Below are positions 57,476 through 64,000 of a DNA stretch of 64,000 nt, in pieces (position 1 is the first letter of the stretch; the number at the start of each line of letters is the position of its first letter). Below the pieces are notes generated by a model that was not told the DNA's origin, did not search any database, and worked only from the letters and a program-made list of their open reading frames with translations. The DNA lies in assembly GCA_023053685.1 (NCBI GenBank), contig JALIGW010000003.1, positions 142,717,508 through 142,781,507 of the forward strand, given 5' to 3'. Source of the DNA: Diadophis punctatus similis (Eukaryota; Chordata; Lepidosauria; Squamata; Dipsadidae). The translations under genes were made by a program, and so were the position numbers.

Positions 57476-58855
57476 GAACATATTATTCATGAAGAGAAAT
57501 GGACTCTAATCCCATGAGACCACATTTGATGCAATTCATCGAATTGATCCTTTTAGAAGGATGTAGAGCAGGATTAGAACTTGGTAGCTGATAACTATTT
57601 TTACATTTTTTAATGCACTGGGTAGACTAGTTGTTCAAAGTAGACACCCCTGTACTGCACACACTATGAGGAACTAGTTTACTTGTTTTCTTCCATTAGA
57701 GAGACCATATTTCAGTTGCAACAATATGGTTGACCTCTAGTTGGCCACATTTAGTTAATTTGTTGGTGGTCTGATTCCCCACCCCCCAACCATTAGGTTT
57801 ATGGGAATTGGAGAGGTTTATTTGCTTTTAAAACCATATTTTTAAGGACTACATAGATACTTTCATGTGTTTCCTGTTCCAAACTGGCACCAAGTCATTG
57901 TTCTCTTAAATTCAGTGAATGGCTAGCAGAAACTCAAGGGTTTGCAAAATAGAGGGTTAGGCTGCATGCAGCCCCAAATCTTGAGGTTCTCTACCTCTGA
58001 TGCAGAGGAAGGAAACCACAATGATGTGAAGTAGACTTCCCCAGTCTAGTACTTTCAGACATGCTGGCATTGTAATCTAATATGTCTGGAAACATCAATT
58101 TGGGGAAGCATGGTACAGACCCTGGAAAACAGATTTCTAGAGGAATTCTCAGAAGAGCTGAGTTTGTTTTGTCTGGAAAATATGAAGATTAAGGGGAGAC
58201 TTGATGATAGCTTTAAGATATCTAACTGGCTATTATTTAAATATATATATTTGAGATATATATATATGAGAAAGTCATTTTGAGACCAGAAAGCGGGTCT
58301 TGGGCAATTGATAGGAATTTTGGAAAAGCAGATTTTAGCTAATGGAAAGAGTTGACTGTGGCACAGATTGCAACAGAAGGCAATGAACTCTCCTCCACTG
58401 CAGATGTTTAAACATGAAAGGGATAGCCATCTGTCAGGTCACTGTAGTTGCATCATACATTTCCTGTAACCGAGCAGGAAGTTGGACTAGGTGATCTATA
58501 AGGAACTTCCAGCTCCGACGTGCTATAATTCTTATCTGTTTTCTATTTTCAAGTTGTTCAGTTATAAAACCTAGGAAAAAAATGTGAGATAAAAGAAATT
58601 TATAGGAAAGGTACCAAAGGGATAGGAAAATAGAATGAAGCTGCAAAGCAGAGCACATTAATGGTATCAAAAGTCCATCACAATTGTCTTCTGTTTCTTT
58701 ACTACAATGAAAGCTATGAATATATACACTAAAGCTCTGTATTCAGGAATAAATTAGATGCTTACATCAATATTGGAGGACAGCATGGGTCTAATGAATA
58801 ATACATAGCTCTAATCAGATATTTGGACTTCCATCCCAAGTAGGGCCTGTAAGTA
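57476..58855. other. No gene recognised
   Basis: AT-rich, with a TATATATATTTGAGATATATA palindrome-like patch near 58240-58268; nothing else identified. Confidence 0.35.
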
Positions 58856-59440
58856 CCGTATTTTTCGGAGTATAAGACGCACCGGAATATAAGACGCACC
58901 TTAGTTTTTGGGGAGGAAAACAAGGAAAAAAGGCCTCTGCCTCCCAGCAATTTGCCAAACAGCAAACAGCAAACAGTACAGATGATATACATTGTTTGCT
59001 GTGTATTTCTGTGCATGTGTGCCTGACCCATAGAAATGGCAAAGAATTGGAGAAATGTACATTTATGGCAGTATATTAATCCCAGAAAGTTTTCTTAAAT
59101 GTAATCACACTAACTCCTCCCAATTATTTAAATAGATCTACTCCAAACATGACTAGTCAGGGTTTCTCAGCTGCCTTCTTTTAATACTAATACTTAATAC
59201 TAATACTTAATACTAAAACAGGACATTTCAGATTATACTTTTACAGATCTTTAAAATTGATGTGGCTTTCTGGAAGTATTCTCTGCTATTTAAAAGAAGA
59301 TACAATAGCACTGGGCCTCTTCAGAGCAAGCATTTATTTTAAAAAGCTTCTTCATTTTGTTAAGTTGTCTAGAACAATAATAAAGCAGTCTTTAAAAAAT
59401 AAGTCTAATAATTTGAACACTCTACAAACATTTAACAAAA
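58856..59440. mobile_element. CCGTATTTTTCGG-family MITE, left half
   Basis: CCGTATTTTTCGGAGTATAA at the left with TA before it. It tracks the 1-kb element at 34588 to about 59440 and then diverges, and no right terminus is found. A small ACTAATACTTA tandem expansion lies near 59190-59220. It lacks the hairpin MITE carried by the sister. Confidence 0.75.
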
Positions 59441-60249
59441 TAAATAAGCTAAGGATCTTAAGAACATTAATGAAGATAAAGGATAACCATGGCAATATGG
59501 CCTTTGACATAAAAGAAAGTTATATAGAAGCAGTTTTAAAGTGACATTTTGAAGTTATTATTCTCCAAACTTAAGAATATGGGACTGGAATTCTCTATGT
59601 CACACTGCTACAATTTCTGTTTTCCTCAGCCCCTTTGTTTTGTTTCTTTAGTAATTTTGCCATGGTTCCTGAAACGCAAAGCCCTTTGGTGTTTTTCCCA
59701 GTGCGCTTTTAGTTAAAACCTGGATATTTGCATTGTCTAAACATATAACACCTTGCTGAATTTGCAGGTGATACCCTGGTTGATACAGCAGGTTTTTAAA
59801 AAATGCTTTTAAATGTGACTATTTCCCTATGATAATCACAGGTGGAGCAGTGGCTAAGAGTTATAATGTTGAGATTGAGGATTAATGAGTGGTATATTTA
59901 ATTTGGTTCTAACAACACACAAAATGTTCTGTAGATTAAGAGGCTGGCAGAAAACAGTGTCGTAATGGCTTTTTAAAAAAGGCATCGAGGATTGGTTTTT
60001 CAATTATAATGCTGCCTAATAATGTGGTGGTGGGTTGGAAAGAATGGATGAAAATCACCCACAAATAGCATGCATTAAAAGCAAGAGTCCTTATAGTCCA
60101 AGGCCCTTTGTTGTTTTGGCTGCAACAATCTAGCGCAACTTGTCCTCTGGAAAAAGGACGCCATTTTCTTACCTAATTTCATGGAGAAAAAGTAGAAGTT
60201 CAATCAAATTTGGAACACATGACAAATAACATAGGAAGGACAATTGTAC
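59441..60249. other. No gene recognised
   Basis: AT-rich; nothing identified. Confidence 0.35.
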
Positions 60250-60431
60250 AAAATGTTATGAGTTCCTATAAAGATCTATCAATCAAAATCAAAGTTCATT
60301 CTTTTCCACTTCAAGCAGAAAGTTCAGAAACAGTTTCCATGTGGAAATAAAAGTACTTATATTCTTTTCTTTAATCAAAATAGTCAATTTTGCCACTTCA
60401 GCCAACTCCATCAACTTCTGCAGCCATATTA

Positions 60432-60505
60432 GAATAGAATAGAATAGAATAGAATAGAATAGAATAGAATAGAATAGAATAGAATAGAATAGAATAGAAT
60501 AGAAT
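60432..60505. repeat. (AGAAT)n microsatellite at LINE tail
   Basis: About 15 units forming the 3' tail of the minus-strand LINE at 60506. Confidence 0.95.
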
Positions 60506-60788
60506 TCTTTATTGGCCAAGTGTGATTGGACACACAAGGAATTTGTCTTGGTGGATATGCTCCCAGTGTACATAAAAGAAAAGATACATTCATCAAGAAT
60601 CATAAGGTACAACACTTAATGATAATCCAGGTACAAATAAGCAATCAAATAATATTAGGAACCAGTCAATGTAAATCTTAAGGATACAAGTGACAAGTTA
60701 CAGTCATACAGTCATTACTGGGAGGAGATGGATAATGGGAACGATGAGAAGATTAATAGTAGTGCAGACTTAGTAAATAGTTTGACAG

Positions 60789-61209
60789 CAGTGGTGGGTT
60801 CCTACCAGTATGGTCCACTCTATCGCACTGGTAGCGGCGGGCTGGTGACATCATCAAGAGGTTACCGACCTGGTGCGGTCGGTTGCCGGTCCCTAGGAGC
60901 CGCCATCTTTTCCCCCCGAATTTTTTGGCGATTTTTTGCTTCTGCGCATGCGCGGAAGCAAAATCACGCCGAAATCTTGCAAGGGGACGCATGCGAGCGT
61001 GAGATTTTGGTGCGATTTTACTTCCGCGCATGCACGGAAGCGAAAAATCATCGAAATCACACGCATGCGTCCCCTCACAAGATTTTGGCATGATTTTCCT
61101 TCCACGCATGCGCGGAAGCAAAATCGCACGAGGAAGCAAAATCGCACGCACAAAACATGGTGATGCGCACAGCGCACTGGTAGCGAGGTAAGTCAGCAAC
61201 CCGCCTCTG
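60789..61209 (+). mobile_element. hAT-like MITE, GGTGGGTTC family, 421 bp
   Basis: CAGTGGTGGGTTCC to AGCAACCCGCCTCTG with a perfect 8-bp TSD TTTGACAG at 60781-60788 and 61210-61217, inserted in the LINE 3' UTR. It contains several CGCATGCGCGGAAGC palindromes and GCCGCCATCTT at 60899-60909. Confidence 0.93.
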
Positions 61210-61228
61210 TTTGACAGTCTTGAGGGAA

Positions 61229-62980
61229 TTATTTGTTTAGCAGAGTGATAGCATTCGGGAAAAATCTGTTCTTGTGTCTAGTTGTTCTGGTGTGCAGTGC
61301 TCTATAGCGTCGTTTTGAGGGTAGGAGTTGAAACAGTTTGCGTCCAGGATGTGAGGGATCAGTAAATATTTTCACAGCCCTCTTTTTGACTCGTGCAGTA
61401 TACAGGTCCTCAATGGAAGGCAGGTTGGTAGCAATTGTTTTTTCTGCAGTTCTAATTATCCTCTGAAGTCTGTGTCTGTCTTGTTGGGTTGCAGAACCAA
61501 ACCAGACAGTTACAGAGGTGCAGATGAACAGACTCAATAATTCTCTGTAGAACTGTATCAGCAGCTCCTTGGGCAGGTTGAGCTTTCTGAGTTGGCGCAG
61601 AAAGAACATTCTTTGTTGTGCTTTTTTGATGACATTTTTGATGTTAGGTGTCCATTTTAGATCTTGCGATATGGTAGAACCTAGAAATTTGAAGGTCTCT
61701 GTTGTTGATACTGTGTTGTTTAGTAGTGTAAGAGGTGGAAGTATGGGCGGGTTTCTCCTAAAGTCTACCACCATTTCTACAGTTTTGAGTGTGTTCAGTT
61801 CCAGATTATTTTGGTCGCACCACAAGTTTAGTTGTTCAACCTCCCGTCTGTATGCGGATTCATCATTGTCTTGAATGAGACTGATCACTCTCAGTTGTGT
61901 CATCTGTGAACTTCAGTAGTTTAACGGATGGATCGTTTGAGATGCAGTCATTGGTATATAAAGAGAAGAGAAGTGGAGAGAGCACACAGCCTTGGGGGCC
62001 CCTGTGCTAATTGTATAGGTATCTGATGTGATTCTGCTTAGCTTCACCTGCTGCTTCCTGTTTGTTAGGAAGCTTATGATCCACTTACAAGTGTGTTCAG
62101 GTACCGCTAGCTGGTTTAGCTTAGTTAGAAAAGTGTCTGGAATGATGGTATTGAATGCTGAACTAAAGTCTACAAAGAGGACCCTTGCGTAGGTCTTTGG
62201 AGATTCAAGATGTTGTAGGATGTAGTGCAGAGCCATATTAACAGCATCATCTGTTGATCTGTTTGCTTGGTATGCAAATTGCAGGGGGTCTAACAGTGGA
62301 TCAGTGATGGTTTTCAAGTGGGACAGCACTAGCCTTTCAAAGGTTGTCATAACTACAGATGTTAGAGCAACTGGTCTGTAGTCATTCAGTTCTTTGATGG
62401 TGGGCTTCTTCGGCACTGGGATGATAGTAAAGCATTTGAAGCAAGAAGGAACATAGCACATCTCTAATGATTTATAGAAGATTTGGATGAAGATGGGGGC
62501 CAATTGGTCAGCACAGTCTTTTAAGCAAGAAGGAGTTATCTTGTCTGAGCCTGGAGCTTTTCCTGGCTTTTGTCTGTGAAATAGGTCTTGCACTTCCTTT
62601 TCTGTGATCACTAGGGGTTGTGAACCCAATGGTATGGGGTCAGTTGTAGGAGGCTTGGCTGTTGTTGGTATGTCTGAGATGGAGGTTGTGGAGATAGGTG
62701 GCTGTAGTTTCCTTTCAAACCTGCAGTAAAACACGTTCAGGTCATCTGCCAGTTGCTGATTTCCTTCAGCCTGGAAAGGTGGTTTGCTGTAACCAGTGAT
62801 ATTTTTTTCCACATGTTTGCTGATTCATTTGTTGAGAACTGATTCTTTAGCTTTTCAGAGTAGCTTCTTTTTGCTGCTCTGATCTCTCTTGTTAATACAT
62901 TTCTGGCCTGATTGTACAGCATTTTATCACCTTTCCTATAGGCTTCCTCTTTGGAATGATGTAGCTGCTTAAGTTTAGCA
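61229..62980 (-). pseudogene. LINE ORF2 reverse transcriptase, frameshifted
   Basis: RT motifs run in order on the minus strand: QKPGKAPGSDKITPSCLKDC, NDYRPVALTSVVMTTFERLV, FVDFSSAFNTIIP, KQQVKLSRITSDTY and a C-terminal FLGSTISQDLKWTPNIKNV ... RYRALHTRTTRHKNRFFPNA. The catalytic box reads FTDD (near 61900) where FADD is usual. There are frameshifts near 61990, between 61900 and 61913, and near 62800. It is therefore inactive, but still near its source. Confidence 0.85.
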
Positions 62981-63030
62981 GTGAACCAAGGTTTGTTGTT
63001 GCTGTATATTCACAAGTTCCTGGTCGGTAC

Positions 63031-63280
63031 CAGGGGTGGGTTCCTCCCGGTTCGGACCAGTTTGCCTGAACCAGTAGTGACCCGCTGGTGATGTCACAAT
63101 AACATCACTGACCCGGTTTGGTTGGTGCCGGTCCGTGGGTGCTGCCATATTTTTTTGAATTTTTTTTGAATTCTTTTTTTGAAATTTTTATTTATTTATT
63201 TTTTCTTCTGAGCATGTGCAGAAGCCAAGTTTCCGGCACTGTGCATGTGGTCGCCATCTTGTTTTCGGCTTTTTTAAAAA
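63031..63280 (+). mobile_element. hAT-like MITE, GGTGGGTTC family, right end lost
   Basis: The left terminus CAGGGGTGGGTTCC and body track the copy at 30978 up to TCGCCATCTTGTTTTCGGC, then stop. The missing right end and the missing LINE segment suggest one deletion removed both. Confidence 0.8.
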
Positions 63281-63731
63281 ATTAGTAGAAATGAGGAGAA
63301 CTCATGTGGAGAGTAAAATGGTTTACAGTTGATAAGTAAAGACTCTAAGTTTTCGTCACAGAATTTATATATTATAGTTATATCCTGAGACCAGCTGTTG
63401 TTGATATCTAAGCATAAGCCTCCTCCCTTCTTTTTCCCTGATGTATCTGCAATTCTGTCTGATCGTTAAATCTGAAAACCTGGGATATTAGCAATTGAAG
63501 TTGCTTGTTCGTGTTATGAAAAAAAAAGTTGTGATTTGATGTTAATGCCTTATTCTACTGCAACAGAAAGAGTCGGAAGTCAATGTTTCTTTTTCTTTTT
63601 TTCTTATCTTCCCTCACTTCTCTTCCCCCTGTTCCTCCCCACCGTTTTCTTATTTACTTTCATATTTTGTATCTTATTTTATTTTATAACCCAATAAAAA
63701 TGTTAAACGAGAAAAAAATGTTATGAGTTCC

Positions 63732-64000
63732 AGATGACCCAGAAATTATGATGTTCCTCCACCAACTGCCTTCTTTTAGCCTATCCATCGATAAATAACA
63801 AAAAAGAGGAACTGAATAGGTGTTCATCATTGTAGCTCAGATTTATCAATTGTTATTATTGCTTCAACAAATATCGTCCAGCCATTTATTGATTACATTT
63901 ATAAATTTCCAATATTTACAGTGATACAGAGTTCCTAGAAATACAGTATCAACTTGTCCCACATTTGGTTATTATAAGAAGCAAACCTCAGCCTTCATTT
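63732..64000. other. No gene recognised
   Basis: Mixed sequence at the window end; nothing identified. Confidence 0.3.

Larger units (their letters stand above)
60506..63510 (-). mobile_element. CR1-type LINE with endonuclease and RT remnants
   Basis: The longest copy of the pentanucleotide-tail LINE. It has a 3' UTR (60506-60788 and 61210-61228), ORF2 back to about 62990, then after a deletion and MITE an endonuclease piece (63290-63500, minus) with KKKGGGLCLDINN and CKPFYSPHEFSSF. It carries hAT MITEs at 60789 and 63031. Confidence 0.82.
60250..63731 (+). mobile_element. L1 fragment with inverted 5' part, later split by a CR1-type LINE
   Basis: A 17-bp direct repeat AAAATGTTATGAGTTCC lies at 60250-60266 and 63715-63731. 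The left inner part (60267-60431) encodes L1 ORF2 C-terminus on the minus strand (LQKLMELAEVAKLTILIKEK). The right inner part (about 63511-63714) looks like an L1 3' UTR on the plus strand, with a pyrimidine-rich block and AATAAAAATG. Opposite orientations inside one TSD are the signature of twin priming. The rest of the interval is the CR1-type LINE. Confidence 0.6.

Overview
This is vertebrate nuclear DNA, most likely from a squamate reptile and probably a snake. The sequence shows tRNA-derived SINEs, BovB-like LINE fragments and several CR1/L2-like LINEs. One of these LINE families ends in pentanucleotide (ATTCT/AGAAT)n tails, a feature I recall as typical of snake CR1-type LINEs. There are also many short inverted-repeat DNA transposons. 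The species call is an inference. I found no host protein-coding exon, rRNA or genuine tRNA gene. Every coding stretch I can support belongs to a transposable element.

Layout. 1-3000: a CpG-rich, promoter-like block (about 1365-3000) split by a pure (ATT)36(ATC)22 tract. 3-20 kb: AT-rich, mostly unrecognised DNA with scattered SINEs, a LINE fragment with an open reverse-transcriptase C-terminus (10.6-11.6 kb) and short MITEs. 20-38 kb: dense nested insertions, including hAT-like MITEs with 8-bp target duplications, one fold-back MITE inside a SINE, a solo LTR, a BovB fragment and TA-flanked MITEs. 38.6-44.5 kb: an old CR1 copy (minus strand) split by a complete Ty3/gypsy retrotransposon of the mag type. 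Its two 251-bp LTRs are identical, its TSD is 5 bp, and both gag and pol are open. 44.5-56 kb: AT-rich DNA, microsatellites, broken LINEs and more MITEs. 56-63.7 kb: CR1 tails with (AATAG)n tracts, and a multi-layer nest in which an L1 fragment with twin-priming-like geometry encloses a CR1-type LINE that itself carries two hAT MITEs.

How the parts relate. Nested insertions give a relative order: old CR1/L2/BovB first, then SINEs and TA-type MITEs, then hAT MITEs; the gypsy element is very young because its LTRs are identical. One hAT-like MITE family carries matches to YY1 (AAGATGGCGGC) and CRE (TGACGTCA) motifs, so it could spread regulatory sites. The CpG island at the left, followed by about 60 kb without a recognisable exon, fits a promoter and large first intron or an intergenic region; the sequence alone does not decide.
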